Of a stretch of 64,000 bases of DNA, positions 12,501-23,555 are shown piece by piece. The translations under genes and the position numbers were made by a program. The DNA comes from Armigeres subalbatus (taxonomy: Eukaryota > Arthropoda > Insecta > Diptera > Culicidae). Within the stretch, counting starts at the first letter, position 1, and each line of letters starts with the position of its first letter. The notes beneath the pieces were generated by a model that saw only the letters and a list, made by a program, of their open reading frames with translations, was not told the DNA's origin and made no database searches. The stretch spans positions 20,049,357-20,113,356 of the forward strand of contig NC_085140.1 of assembly GCF_024139115.2 (NCBI RefSeq). The letters are read 5' to 3'.

Positions 12501-13563
12501 ATGTCTGTGACATAACCGCTAAGTGGACGTAGGACTTGACTTGATCATGCCTTTAAGATACATAATATGTCCAAATTTCTCACATCAACTATTTTGGATA
12601 AATAATCGGCGTTGCATACCATTCCTTGGCAAAATCTTCTCATCAAACCGACACAGAAATCGAATCTACCTCGAACAAAAATCATCAAAAAAAAAATTCA
12701 GGAAGTATCTGTCCGGTCACGAAATATTAGCCTCGACAGTGGCAACCTTCCCACTGAAGGACTGCCTGAAAAAAACCACAAGTTAGAGCCTTGAAAAAGG
12801 CTGTTTGCTTCGGCTAAGTGCAAAAAGTAAGAAAACGATCTTTTCAAATAACCGCGAATTTCTAGTGATGGTATAAAAAAGACTGAATGCTCTGCGAGCG
12901 AATGTTTTTTTCTTTTTTATACTACTTAATTTTGAATCTTCTCTGCTTCCCAATTGGTGGGCCAATCAGCTAGTGTCTTGTATCCCGCTTCTTTGTCAGC
13001 CAAAGCGTCATCATCATCAACGCGTTCGAGAAGGGCTTCTTCTTTTTTACGCTTGTTGCTCGCTGCTGGTGTCTATTTCTTAACGGGACTTTTCGCTTGA
13101 TACAGGCCAATAAGCCGGGCAAGCGAGCTTAGAATTGCAGTTCAGGTGGGAAGTAGGGTGTTCTTTTCTGAGACAACATTGTTAGTAGTAGAAGGAAGGA
13201 AACACCCGGACATGGGATTTTGGGTGATAAGATTTAGAATTCATAACATGGGACGATCATTCAGTCACGTTCGCTTTGTGTGCGGTCAGTATCAAACAAG
13301 GCCAAAAAAATCCAACATTTGATGAAAAATCGATTGATAGTTTATTAATGTTTGAGCTGTTATCGGTGGTTTTTTATCCAAATAAGATTATGTGAAAGAT
13401 TTGAACATCTTATGAATCTTTAAAGGCATGGTCAAGTGAAGCCCTTCGTCCTCTTCGCGGTTAAGTCAAAAAAATTATCCACTGTTAGTTTTAACGCTAT
13501 TTATGAAAATCACGCATAAAATTGTATCTCTAGAATATTGGATTTGGCACCCAAGTACAATTT
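9590..13563. other. Long AT-rich interval without a recognisable gene
   Basis: I find no conserved protein domain or RNA gene on either strand. The only internal structure seen is the degenerate tandem repeat at 11560-12250, annotated separately. Confidence 0.5.
11560..12250. repeat. Degenerate tandem repeat, unit about 125-130 bp
   Basis: Blocks of the form GAGATATCTCGAAATCTG, GATTTAGAAAGTTGGC-GTCTTC, AAATTGTT...GGTGGTAAA and CAACCGTTTG-G-GCACTAGTG recur about every 125-130 bases with heavy divergence (for example 11572, 11692, 11942). This looks like an old array, possibly internal repeats of a transposon. Confidence 0.5.
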
Positions 13564-14578
13564 CAGGGTTGTTACGACTAAGCGGATTTCGCGATTTTCG
13601 CGGATTTTGCGGTTTTCGCGGATTCGGCGCGGATTTACATAACGATTTTAGGACTTTGTGCGGATTTAGTTTTAGGAGTATTTAAACAAATGAAATTCTA
13701 TATCTAAGGACGTTTATTTGAAAATTATTTTTACGTCTATCTAGATGGGTTTTATTCTCGTTAGCAAATGTTTTCGAGAACAAAATTAACGTTTGTAGTT
13801 ATGTACTAACATCATTTTTCGGATATTAACAAACCCTGTTTGAATTCCATGGTTACACTCTTGAGCATTGATTAAACAAATGTTATGAGAAATTCCCGCA
13901 AGAATTCACGTTGCGATTTCCTTCGAAGTTTATTTAGCTATGATCACAAGAATTTCCGTGAAAAATCCCAAAAATTTAACAACAGATTTTTCGGAAGTTT
14001 TTCAGCAGGAAGTCACCAACCAATTTCTGTTAGAATTTCCCAAGCGATTTCTGTAGGAATTAATTAGGGGTGTCCACATACAGTTTCCGAAAATTTCCTA
14101 CATGTTGTTTTTGAGGAATTCACAAAAATTTATGAAAAAATGAATTTCCGCATAAATTTCCGGGGAACCTTTTGCAAGAATGGAGAAATTTCCACAGATG
14201 TTCTCGGAGAAACACCCGCAGACAATTTTGGAGCGACTTCTTCAGAAATTCCAAGAAGGACCATCTAGATGAGTTGTTATATCAACTACTTTTTCCTTAA
14301 TCCTATTTTCAATTTTGTACAAACATGTGTAACGTTGAAGTTAAAACATATACTTAAAATCAGTAATATTATAAAAACGAACTCGAAAAAAGACGTTCAC
14401 TAAATTGTTGTAATGTTTAGCGTAATATTTAACATTGATATTTAACGTGTATTTGCTTAGAATTTAGTTTTGGGTCGCGCGGATTTGGCGCAGAATGGAT
14501 TTTCATGTCGCGCGGAAATGGCGTGGATTTGATTTTAGTCGGTGCGGAAAATATTTCAGAATCTCCGTAACAACCCTG
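13564..14578. mobile_element. Nonautonomous DNA transposon with CAGGGTTGTTACG ends
   Basis: The left end CAGGGTTGTTACG (13564) is inverted at the right end CGTAACAACCCTG (14566-14578). The direct repeat CAATTT flanks both sides (13558-13563 and 14579-14584). Subterminal regions are rich in CGCGGATTTNGCG words (13585-13630 and 14475-14530). There is no transposase. The CAGGG ends resemble hAT elements, but those normally duplicate 8 bp, so the superfamily is uncertain. Confidence 0.7.
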
Positions 14579-14584
14579 CAATTT

Positions 14585-16203
14585 CTATCCCGAAGGGAAT
14601 TGAAAGCTTTGATATTGATCTCTATCATTGGCTCTCTGAAGAACCGTTTGTTTTTTGGACATACATGCTGCATCATGTGGCTTTTCTTCAGCCTGTCTCG
14701 GCTCATCACCGATGCCGGCCGGTCTCGGCTCGATTCTGCTGCTGCTGCCGGTATCTGCTCAGCATTGCTGCTTTGTCGGGTCTGTAGGGTGGACTGCTGC
14801 TGTACTGGCTAGGTTTCGGCTGATGATGGTCACTTCGATGGTGTCGAGCCGAAAAAGCGGTCGGTGCAGACTTCATTCCCTGCTAAAAGGTGTGAGTGCT
14901 GTTCAATCGATGATGCGGTTGCTTCGCTTGTCCCGGTCAGAATGAAAGGAAAAAATCGCGTTGCGCTATTTTATGGCTTTTCGGCAGACCCAGCGGCTGC
15001 TCATTCGCTGGTGTCTGCACCAATCAGAACGTGGTAATGGAATGATGCAAGAATTATGCGGTACCCATATTTATAGGTTCCCTTGATCTCAATGTTTTTC
15101 ATTGAAAACAGTTTCATGCCTATTGAACCAAGTTTTTCGGGTCTTATCAAGCATGGACATGAAAGGCATACTTGAAATCTGTCGATTGAGGGGCTTACCG
15201 CAGAAATTCGTCCACTGAGACGAACGCTATCTTTCAACACAGCGTAACGCGGTCGATTTGAATATTTTGAAATGACACCCGGTATAGTAAAGAGAGACGT
15301 AAGTCCTACGTCAAAAAGGACGACTAATTCTTTAATCATATTTTCAAATCGAAATAAATCCGAAATAAATTTTATTTATATCTGGATTCAATGATTAGAT
15401 ATGGATGAATTTCATGCAAACTATTAACATTTAAAATAACATCTACTCTTTGAAATATAATTGAAAACATGTCATGGAACATTCGAACCCATTTTTCTCC
15501 ATTCGAGCTCATTGCGACATTGGCCCTTATGAAACAACTGTGTCGATTTGAGTTCATTGCTTTTGATGTTTTTGTTCACTCGCTGGTCCAATCCTGAGAT
15601 GAGATAAGACATCTCACTGTCCCTTTTTGCAACCAATTGCCTGTCAGAAAAGGCCAGTTTTGATTGGGAGATTTGACAGACGCCGGCAAGCACAGCACAG
15701 CGTTGTTTTATTTTGCTGGTGGGTGCTTTGTTATTACTTTTGCGGTGTTGCTAGTAGTCGGGGATTTTCCAACTTCAATTTCTAAAGAAACAAGTAAACA
15801 CGAATAAACGTTTGTTTCATTGATTTCAACGTGAAATAGGATGAATAATAAAAATGTTGTAATTATAGTCAGAACTGCAATCATGAAGTACAAATGAACA
15901 ACTCAGTATTCGGTAATTATTGATTGAACTTTATACGGCTGGTTCATTTTCGGTTAGTTAAAAAAGATGGTCACACTGGAGCTGCCCGTTGCATGGATTG
16001 TGGATAATTTGTGTGAGGGCATTCAGCTCCGAGATGTCTTATCTTATCTCAGGTCCAATCATTCGCCGATTCGAATACCATTCGCAGCGAGTCGTTGGAA
16101 AAACGGATGTGGCCGAATGTTGACTCGCGAAGAGGCAAAGATTACCACTCGCGAAGAAGAGCCACCACAGCAACCCTGTTTTATATATATAGATTGTATG
16201 TCC
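14585..16203. other. Intergenic, no recognised gene
   Basis: Contains a GC-richer patch (14690-14940) and an open minus-strand frame of 112 codons (15001-15339) with no recognisable domain. I cannot support a gene. Confidence 0.45.
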
Positions 16204-16207
16204 TTAA

Positions 16208-16428
16208 GGTCACTCCTGACGAAGTCCAAGTTTAAAAGTGCTCGCGTTTTCGGGGGCACACCACTCCATACGGAAGCAACGCACAACTGTCATTTTTATT
16301 ATTCCACGCATGCTGCGACGCAGCAAAGCTAAATAAACAAAAATGACTGTTGTGCGCCGCCTCTGAATCGAGTGGTGTGCCCCCGAAAACGCAAGCACTT
16401 TTAAACTTGGATTCCGTCAGGAGTTACC
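16208..16428. mobile_element. piggyBac-like MITE flanked by TTAA
   Basis: Flanked on both sides by TTAA (16204-16207, 16429-16432), the target duplicated by piggyBac transposases. The ends GGTCACTCCTGAC and, inverted, GGTAACTCCTGAC continue into long subterminal inverted repeats that include AAGTTTAAAAGTGCT and GCGTTTTCGGGGGCACACCA. The total length is 221 bp with no coding capacity. Confidence 0.75.
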
Positions 16429-16464
16429 TTAATAGATTTGCTCAATAACTTTCATTTGACGGGG

Positions 16465-16716
16465 AACAAAGACATAAGATTGCCAATCCGGAGATGGCGA
16501 GTTCGATTATCGTTCCCATCCATATTCTTTTCCAGGAGGGAAACATTGTTGGGCATAGTGTATCCATTGGACTTGCCACACAAGTCCATGTGATGGTGAT
16601 CATAGAAAAGCTTTCAATTAATAACAGAGGAAATGCTAATAGAATTGGAAAACTGAAAAGCAAACCAGGTTCCAGTTGGAATGTAGAGCCATAGAAGAAG
16701 AAGAAGAAGAAGAACC
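16465..16716 (+). mobile_element. tRNA-derived SINE of the Feilai kind
   Basis: The sequence GATTGCCAATCCGGAGATGG is followed by a degenerate Pol III B box (GAGTTCGATTATCGTTCCC). A body follows containing GGGCATAGTGTATCCATTGG and TTAATAACAGAGGAAATGCT, and a (GAA)n tail at 16694-16714. The body resembles Feilai-family SINEs of Aedes by memory of the family. The 5' head looks incomplete and I could not fix a target duplication. Confidence 0.55.
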
Positions 16717-17240
16717 GATCTGTAGCTGCACGTTACTGGCCATGTGTGCGATCGTTTATCGTAAAGTTTACCCGGAACTGTATCGCAAAGTTTGTGATGA
16801 CCAAAACTGGGTGATAAGCAATCTTTTGTAAATACTTTTCTCTGCTTCAGTGAATTGTCGCAGGAGCACTTTTCTCCAGTTTTGCGTCTGCTGCCAATAA
16901 TAGTAAGTGCTGTTTGGTGGAACTTAAATCAACCTTGTTGTCAGTTTATAATATTGTGCAATTAAACACGAGTGTTTCGAAGACGCGGGGAGGTTGGTAC
17001 TCCGAAATGCTACGCATAACGCGAATTAAAATTTATATTATCAGTTTACCTATTGGATGACTGATTGAAGCACTCCAAACAAACGATTTATATAGCTCTC
17101 GTAGCAGCTAGTTGAAACATGACATCATATTGATCAGGACATGTCACAAATTGCTTCAGTCAGTCATCCAATAAACTGCTCTTATACATTTTTTAAGAAC
17201 AAAATAACATTTCTATTTTTGGTTGGTTTTTGCTCATAAG
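16717..17240. other. Intergenic, nothing recognised
   Basis: No coding or RNA signal seen. An imperfect inverted relation exists between TTGGATGACTGA (17053) and CAGTCATCCAATA (17160), possibly another small foldback. Confidence 0.4.
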
Positions 17241-18678
17241 GGGGAAGGGCCGGTTGGCCGAATACCGTTCGACCGAATGCCACTAGGCCGAAAGTTTTTG
17301 GCCGAATAGACAATTAAGCCAAAAGTCATTTGGCCGAATGGGTCTTTTAGCCGAAAGGGTTATTTGAACGAAATGGTCATTAGGCCAAAAGGGTAATTTG
17401 GCCGAAATGGTCAGTACATTCAAAGTTAATAAGGTACCAGTCAAAACGATTAATGCAAGAGATGGCGTTTTTTCAGTGGTAGTAAAATTTAAATTTCATC
17501 ACTATAAAACTACTAATCAGTGCAAACTAAGTGCAGGAGATAATGTTTTCACCTCATACTTCATTCCTTATCACTACTTTCTTCTAAAACACTTCCATTT
17601 TCCATAAATTTGCGAAATACCTTATTTTTCCATATGTTTTATCGATTTCCAACTACCATTCTTCCATGAGCTCATAGTGAAAATTGTGAAAATCTCAAAA
17701 CATAGAGTAGCGGGTCTAACAAAACAGATAGAAACGCCGGTATCGCCACTCAGTGACGAGTACCGTAAACATGGTGCACGGAAGGTTGTTGTCTACACTT
17801 TTTACGGCTGCTGCACCCTGGAAGTAAATTACATCGAAGTAAACAGTCGGTCCCTTATTGCCTATATTCCGGGTATTAAGCCACCCCGAGTGGAAATTAA
17901 TTACTATGTCTGAAACTCGATTATGCATATGTACAACATGTGATAAATTTAGTTCGGAAAAGGTATTGGAGGGTAACCGCCCCTTTGGTGGGCTTTGATC
18001 CCACGACCCCAGTACGCTAGACAGGTGCTTTCCCTACTAAGCTACGAAAGACCTCCGTCGTTCTCCGCACCTTAGCGGGTACTGATGAAACCAAATTCCC
18101 AGCCCTAGGTACCAGCCGAACTCTCGCAATACATTTTCAGAACTAACTCTCTCTCATATGTATTTTTGTGCACATGCCAACCCAGTAGGATTTGGCCGAA
18201 ATGGTCATTTGGCCGAAAGAATCATTAGGACGAATACGACATTTGGCCGAATAGGTCATTTGAAAAGTGAGAAATTAGGAGTGAAAAGAGAGACGTTCAA
18301 ATTCTCATTCCTCATTTCTCACTTCTTGCTGTAAAAAGTAAGAAGCACGAAGTGAGTAGTGAGACGTCTCACTACCCATTTCGCACTACTCACTTTGCAC
18401 AGTGAGAAATGAGGAGTGAGAAGTGAGAGTGGGTAGGAGACGTTTAACAACTCATTTCGCGCTTCTCATTTTTTACAGTGAAAAATGAGCAATGAGAAGT
18501 GAGAAGTGAGACGTCTTCTCTTTTCTCACTTTTCAAATTACCTATTCAGCCAAATGACCCGTTCGGCCAAATGATCCTTTCGGCCTGATGGGTTTTGGCC
18601 TAATGGTTTGTTCGGCCTAGTGGCATTCGGCCAAATGGCTTTCGGCCGAATGGGCTTCGACCAAACGACTCTTCCCCA
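17241..18678. mobile_element. Foldback element with GGCCGAA terminal repeats
   Basis: The left end GGGGAAGGGCCGGTTGGCCG and the right end (inverted GGGGAAGAGTCGTTTGGTCG) are followed inwards by arrays of short words such as ATTNGGCCGAAAGG on the left and their complements on the right. The direct repeat TCATAAG flanks it (17234-17240 and 18679-18685). The core contains three palindromic GTGAGAAATGAGGAGTGAGA-type segments (18246-18540) and a tRNA-like sequence. There is no transposase; a second member lies at 22005-22526. Confidence 0.7.
17974..18060 (-). repeat. tRNA-like sequence (tRNA-Ala-like, probably SINE head)
   Basis: On the minus strand TAGCTTAGTAGG fits a Pol III A box and GTGGGATCAAAGCCCACC resembles a B-box arm. 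The anticodon loop would read AGC (Ala). The stems contain mismatches and the B box is off consensus, so this is more likely a tRNA-derived repeat than a working tRNA gene. It lies inside the 17.2-18.7 kb foldback element. Confidence 0.5.
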
Positions 18679-18892
18679 TCATAAGCTGAGAACGCATCTT
18701 GTTACCTTATCTATATCCAAAGAAATACCTTAAATTCATCCCGGTGTTCACAATGTTCGATGGAATAAACGGCAGTCAGAGCAAATTTGATGATGTTATG
18801 TAAAATTAGTTTGATGGAAGAAAAGTGCCTTGCATCATACCATTTGTTATAGTTCTCCTCTGAAATAATATTCTTTTCCTTTCTACTTTCAG

Positions 18893-21098
18893 TGAACCAT
18901 TATCACACTATGGCAACCCTGGAACAGTGCGGACAACTGACGGATTGTGACGGCGATCAATGTATCGAACTGCACGACTGTGCAGATCCTGGTCTTCCAT
19001 ATTCTGCCAAATTTTGGCTTGGTGATTTGACCTGGAAACTGCATGGCCAAGAATGTTTGGTTACGATCGGAACAGGCTACGTGGCTCTTGTTTCCATAGA
19101 TCGGAATGATGAATTGAACAGATCCCGTGATTTCAATGTGGCACGAAACATTCTCCTACGAAATGTAAAGATAGAGCATATTTTGTTAGACCAAATGAAG
19201 GACGATGTGATTGAACTTGAGAGTTCTATTAAAATGCAATTGCTCGAGCTGGGAACGGAAGCCGCAAGAAACCCTGCCAACGCCAAATGTTTGTTGGATC
19301 TTTTGAGAATAGCCCAGAGTCATTTTGTGATCGATTCCCAATTCTGCAAGGATTTGTGCTCAAGCAAGCTGATCAACAGAAGCCATTTGAAAGTGTCTTG
19401 TGTAAAATATGTCGTAATTAGAAACGCGATGAAATGCCGATGCACTCTGCTACTAGAAAACATTTCAGACAAAGAATGGAATGATGGTTCCAATTTTTTT
19501 CGTGCCTATTTGCAAAAATCACTTCTGCGACACAAAAAAGCAATAATGGAAAATAGTACCCCACGGATTAAAAGCATGATAAAGAAACTGAAACCCCAAC
19601 GCAGCATTCTGCTCAGTTCAATAGATATTGGAATTTTATGTGACTTGGAACACATTCTGCATCATGCCAATTTTGAATCAGTTATGTCCGCAATATTGAA
19701 TAATTTCGTCAACAGACTCGATGCCATCAAATTTGCAGATTTTTTCTTTTCGCTTCCATTAGCAAATGTTGTTTATGTACAAGTAATTAGAAGCTTGTGT
19801 GAGGTGATTTCTAGTTTTGAACAAACATTTGACGTAAAACATGTTCTGCGTTATTGTAAAAATCAATGGATAGTGGTCAAAAAGCCCAACGTAATCAATT
19901 CTTCGACGCAAAGATGTTTCGAAATGCAGCTCAACATGCTTGCCAATTTGGCGAATCATTTCGAGCCTGGAAAGGCTACAGCCTGGAAAAAATATCCTTA
20001 CACATTTCGGATTAAGCTATTGGAGCCTACGGATATTCTGCGATGTGAGCAGCACGCGTGGCTCTGTCTGGCTGATGCCACCACGTTCAACATTTTTGAA
20101 AAAGATTTAGAACGGCTGGAACTGTATTCGGATGTTTTGAAAACTCTGCATGAGTGTTGGGTGTCTGAAGATTTACATTATGATCAATTGGAATTGAGTC
20201 GCAAGATAACTCATAACCTGCTGGAATTTGTGGCACTAGTGGAACATGAGCTGAATGTAAAACAAGTCAAATTACACGAAGAAGTATTTCGAAAGCAGTC
20301 AAATATCCTACGCAGCTTGCCTAATCAGCAGAAAGCATTAAATTTGCTTTGTCAACGCATCGCGGTCTTCAAAAATAATTGGGAATTGGTGTTGCTGTCA
20401 AGCTTATCCAATTTATTCAAAGGAAACTATTTAAACCCTCTAATGGATGAGGTCAAAGGTATGTCAATGGAGCTAATATACCATGCGCTCGATAAAGAAA
20501 TAAACCCCGAAAGCATTGTCGACTTTTTAGCAGTGTGCAACAACTTTCTTGCGGGGCTGGATGGTTTCCCTTTCGAATGGTACTTGCGCTTTGCTAATGA
20601 GAGAATGAAAAATGTTCTATTGGAAGCTAAAATTATAACAAGCACCAACACGCAATTAAGTAGAACAAAATACGAGTCCTTCAAAGTTTCGAAACACTAC
20701 TACAAGACTTTTACAGAGCTGTGTTCTATGGAAGAAATTTCAAAACATTTTCAAATGGATGTCGTTAGAGTTCTGCTGAAATACACAATCGTCCTAATGC
20801 AAAAACGAAGATGGAGCAACGGAGACAAACTTTTGTCCAATCATGATCAGATAATTACTGCAACACTGATGCTGAATGTCTTTAGGGATGCATTCGTTTT
20901 TCTCAAGAAGCAACCAAATTACTTAAACTTTGATATATTTTACGAAGAGTTCATCAAACCGTTCCGCGACGCAGTTGAGAAATCTAACTCCTTGGAACAT
21001 TTTACCAAACGAGTAGAAGAGATAGGCAAATACTTGGAAGATATCCATCGAGAGAACGCAATTCTTATTGAAAATCGTTTAATTCCACTCCAAGTCAA
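18893..21098 (+). CDS. Exon A: N-terminal module of SecA-like family, no motor
   Basis: An open frame of about 735 codons is homologous end to end to residues about 10-725 of the SecA-like protein in exon C. It shares WKLHGQECLVT (against WRLHGRECLIT), LANHFEPGK (about residue 353 in A and 359 in C) and FEWYLR. It stops where exon C passes into its ATPase motor. The frame opens at a 3' splice site preceded by the pyrimidine-rich TTTTCCTTTCTACTTTCAG, so it may be an internal exon; the first in-frame ATG is at 18910. The last coding bases run into GTAAGT at 21099, and reading through would give an immediate stop (21100-21102). The function of the module is unknown to me: it is mostly helical-looking, with no signal peptide or membrane span. 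No frameshift occurs over 2.2 kb, so it is probably functional. Confidence 0.8.
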
Positions 21099-21163
21099 GT
21101 AAGTGAACCTTTTTCCATTTTTTCCATTTCTTCGTCAGTTTCAATAACCACACAAAATTGCAG
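21099..21163 (+). other. Short GT-AG intron between exons A and B
   Basis: Donor CAA/GTAAGTG at 21099 and acceptor AAAATTGCAG/G at 21163 give a 65-bp intron, typical in size for mosquitoes. Splicing is in phase: the last two bases of exon A and the first of exon B rebuild a lysine codon, removing the stop at 21100 and opening directly into the second module copy. Confidence 0.75.
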
Positions 21164-21553
21164 GTCACCTCTAAAGCACTGCAAAAAGTTGATGGACGCT
21201 GACCGGGATCAGTATGTCGAACTACATGGATCCGACTCCGTAGGACTTCCGTATTCTGCAAAATTTCGCTTCAGGAACTCATACTGGAAGCTGCACGGCG
21301 CAGAATGTTTGATCACTGTTGGTCCAAACTATGTGGCAAAAGCGCGTATAAAATGCACCGTCGGACTTAACGAAAGCAGTGACTTTCATAGTGCTCGGCA
21401 GATACTTTTGAGAAATATTGAGATCGAGGAGGTGCTGAAGCCGCAAAATTGGGCCAATTTCCTTAGCACACAATGGCGAAAAATGTCGGTTCAACGTTGG
21501 ACCAGTACTGGAACGCCAAACTGGCTGGATTTAATTCGGCTTTTCAATACATG
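21164..21553 (+). CDS. Exon B: truncated second copy of the module
   Basis: In phase with exon A, this exon repeats the first 80 or so residues of the module (GLPYSAKFRFRNSYWKLHGA, then ECLITVGPNYVAKARI and the S-ILLRNIEIEEVL equivalent). It then departs from the family after EEVLK; the remaining 40 or so codons show no similarity to A or C. It ends at a good donor, ACATG/GTAAGC (21554), in a phase that fits the acceptor of exon C. An alternative is that it reads through to the TAA at 21555 and is a terminal, partly decayed exon. Confidence 0.6.
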
Positions 21554-21720
21554 GTAAGCATAAGTTGTCTGTGAGATAAGCTTTTATCATAACACATATA
21601 AACCACACCGGTCGTTCAGGTGGTTTTTCTGAAGTAGAATATTGTCATGAAAAATTACTACATTTGTAATTAAACTTAGGACGATTTTTTTAGGCCATCA
21701 AATATTTGAACACATTAGTA

Positions 21721-21912
21721 CACCCAGGTTTTTTTTTTACACGGTTTGATTTTGGTCGTTCAAGACCTTTATCGTCAATGAAGCAATGAGTTAACTCCAC
21801 GAAAAAATTCACAAAAAATCAAAGAAAATTCAGGGGGTATTTAAAAAGCTATGAAAGTTCAGGTTAACCGAGAAATTAATGAATTCCAACCGCGTAAAAA
21901 AAAACCTGGGTG
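21721..21912. mobile_element. Tc1/mariner-like MITE, 192 bp
   Basis: Ends CACCCAGGTTTTTTTTTTAC and the inverted equivalent GTAAAAAAAAACCTGGGTG are flanked by TA on both sides (21719-21720 and 21913-21914). There is no coding capacity. TA duplication plus inverted ends fits a Tc1/mariner-related nonautonomous element. Confidence 0.75.
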
Positions 21913-22004
21913 TATATTAACCACTTGAAATCAACTCACATTTTGAAATCTGCGTCAGGGTCCAAAAAATAACCTGGCAGGATCGCCAAAATGTGTGGCC
22001 CCAA

Positions 22005-22526
22005 GGGGAAGGGTCGTTTGGCTGAATGCCACTGGGCCGAAAGTTGTTTGGCCGAATATACCATTTGGCCGAACAGACCATTAGGCCGAACATACCATTA
22101 GGCCGAAAGGGTCATTTGAACGAATATGACATTTGGCCGAGTAGGTCATTTGAAAATGTGCGAAAATATACGTCTTCCTTCTTCGTTCATTCTACTTCCT
22201 TCTTCAACTTTCCTTCTTCCTTCTTACTCCTTCCCTCATCTTTCTTCCATCTTCCTTCTTCTTTCTCCCTTCTCCCTTCTTCCTTCTTCATTCTTTCGTC
22301 TTCATTCTTCCTTCCCCCTTCATCCTTCTTCCGTCTTCCTTCTTGATTTTCCCTTCTTTCTTCTTCCTTCATTTTTCTTCCTTCCTCCTTCTTCCTTCAT
22401 CCTTCTTTATTTCCCCTTCTTACATCTTCCTTCACACACTTATTTAGAAAACGTATTTCAACTATTCGGCCAAACGACATTCGGCCAAATGGCATTCGGC
22501 CAAACGGCATTTGGTCAAATGACCCT
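22005..22526. mobile_element. Second GGCCGAA foldback element with pyrimidine core
   Basis: The left part starts GGGGAAGGGTCGTTTGGCTG and carries CATTNGGCCGAA-type words; the right part (22458-22526) carries the inverted GGCCAAANGGCATTC words. The centre (about 22170-22435) is a nearly pure pyrimidine tract of CTTCCTTCTTC-type words. Open frames across the tract are low complexity. The right end is less complete than in the 17.2-kb copy. Confidence 0.65.
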
Positions 22527-23085
22527 AAACCCGAAAATGTATGACATGATGGCCTGGTGCACAAACTACAACGCTACAACAGTTCTTGTAGAAAAGTCGA
22601 GTCACGTACGAGACACTGAAGCGACCTCACAGTTGAGGTCGAAATACGTATCTGCAAAGATAACGAAACGTAGTGGAATTAGTCCGAGTGGAATGCTACT
22701 CGGACGCGTATCTATAACAAACTGATTTATTGATGGCTTTCTCTTTAGTGTCTTACATAGGAATAAGTGTTTGTGTGTGTGTAACATTAATAACTGGATA
22801 AGGGGCTCTTCAATGGCTAACTATACTCATGTCACAGTACTAAACTCGTCTTAGACTGTTGGGTACATTCCACTGAACAAAAAAAAAGAGCTTAAAATAG
22901 TAGAAATTGTAGAATTTAAATACAGAATGTTAAAACGCGAGAAGATTATAGTTTATAAGGCAAAGATATTAGCACTCAGAGAAATGCTAATAACTTCGCC
23001 CGCTAAAAAATAATCTTTCCGCGGTTTTCAGCATAGAGCTACGAAATGGTGAGTTTACATCCCGGAAGGAGCGCGTAACATAGCT
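22527..23085. other. Noncoding, nothing firm
   Basis: Contains the word GACCTCACAGTTGAGGTCGA (22624), which is self-complementary in part, and a short GTGTGTGTGT stretch. I recognise no gene. Possibly the tail of a repeat. Confidence 0.35.
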
Positions 23086-23555
23086 TTGGTCCTTACTTAC
23101 TTACTTATGAAACCTGTACACCTCCGGTGGTGCAAAGGGCCGACTTGAAAGATCTCCATCCTGAGCGTTGCCCGGCTATCGCTTTAACTTGTTGCCAGGT
23201 TAGATTTCGGTCGACTTCTTTTATTTCTTTATTGAGGCTTCGCCGCCATGAGCCTCTGGGTCTGCTTCTGCTGCGATGTCCCGCTGGGTTCCAGTCTACT
23301 GCTTGTTTATAGATTTCGTTTCTGCCCCTACGTAGAGTGTGGCCGACCCAGCCCCACTTCCGATTCCGAATTTCTGTTGCTATCGGCCTCTGGTGACAAC
23401 GACGATGGAGCTCGTTGTTTGAGATCCAGTTGTGAGGCCATCAGGCCCGAATTATTGATAAAAATTCGTATTTTGGTGCGATCACTTTTTTTTTTTTTTT
23501 TGGTTTAAAATTCAGTTTATTTGTAGTTCATTTAAAATTAAAAGTTTTTACAGTT

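Noticed and set aside
15001..15339. 112-codon minus-strand frame as a gene
   Set aside because: No recognisable domain, no start context or splice signals, and stops close on both sides; left unannotated.
17677..17913. 78-codon frame inside the foldback element
   Set aside because: Balanced composition but no domain, no splice or promoter context, and it lies inside a nonautonomous element.
18892..18894. GTG as start codon of exon A
   Set aside because: GTG overlaps the AG of a strong 3' splice site; in an insect gene an upstream exon or the ATG at 18910 is far more likely.
22026..22725. 199-codon Ser/Phe/Leu-rich frame
   Set aside because: It reads through the pyrimidine tract of a foldback element; low complexity, no homology expected.
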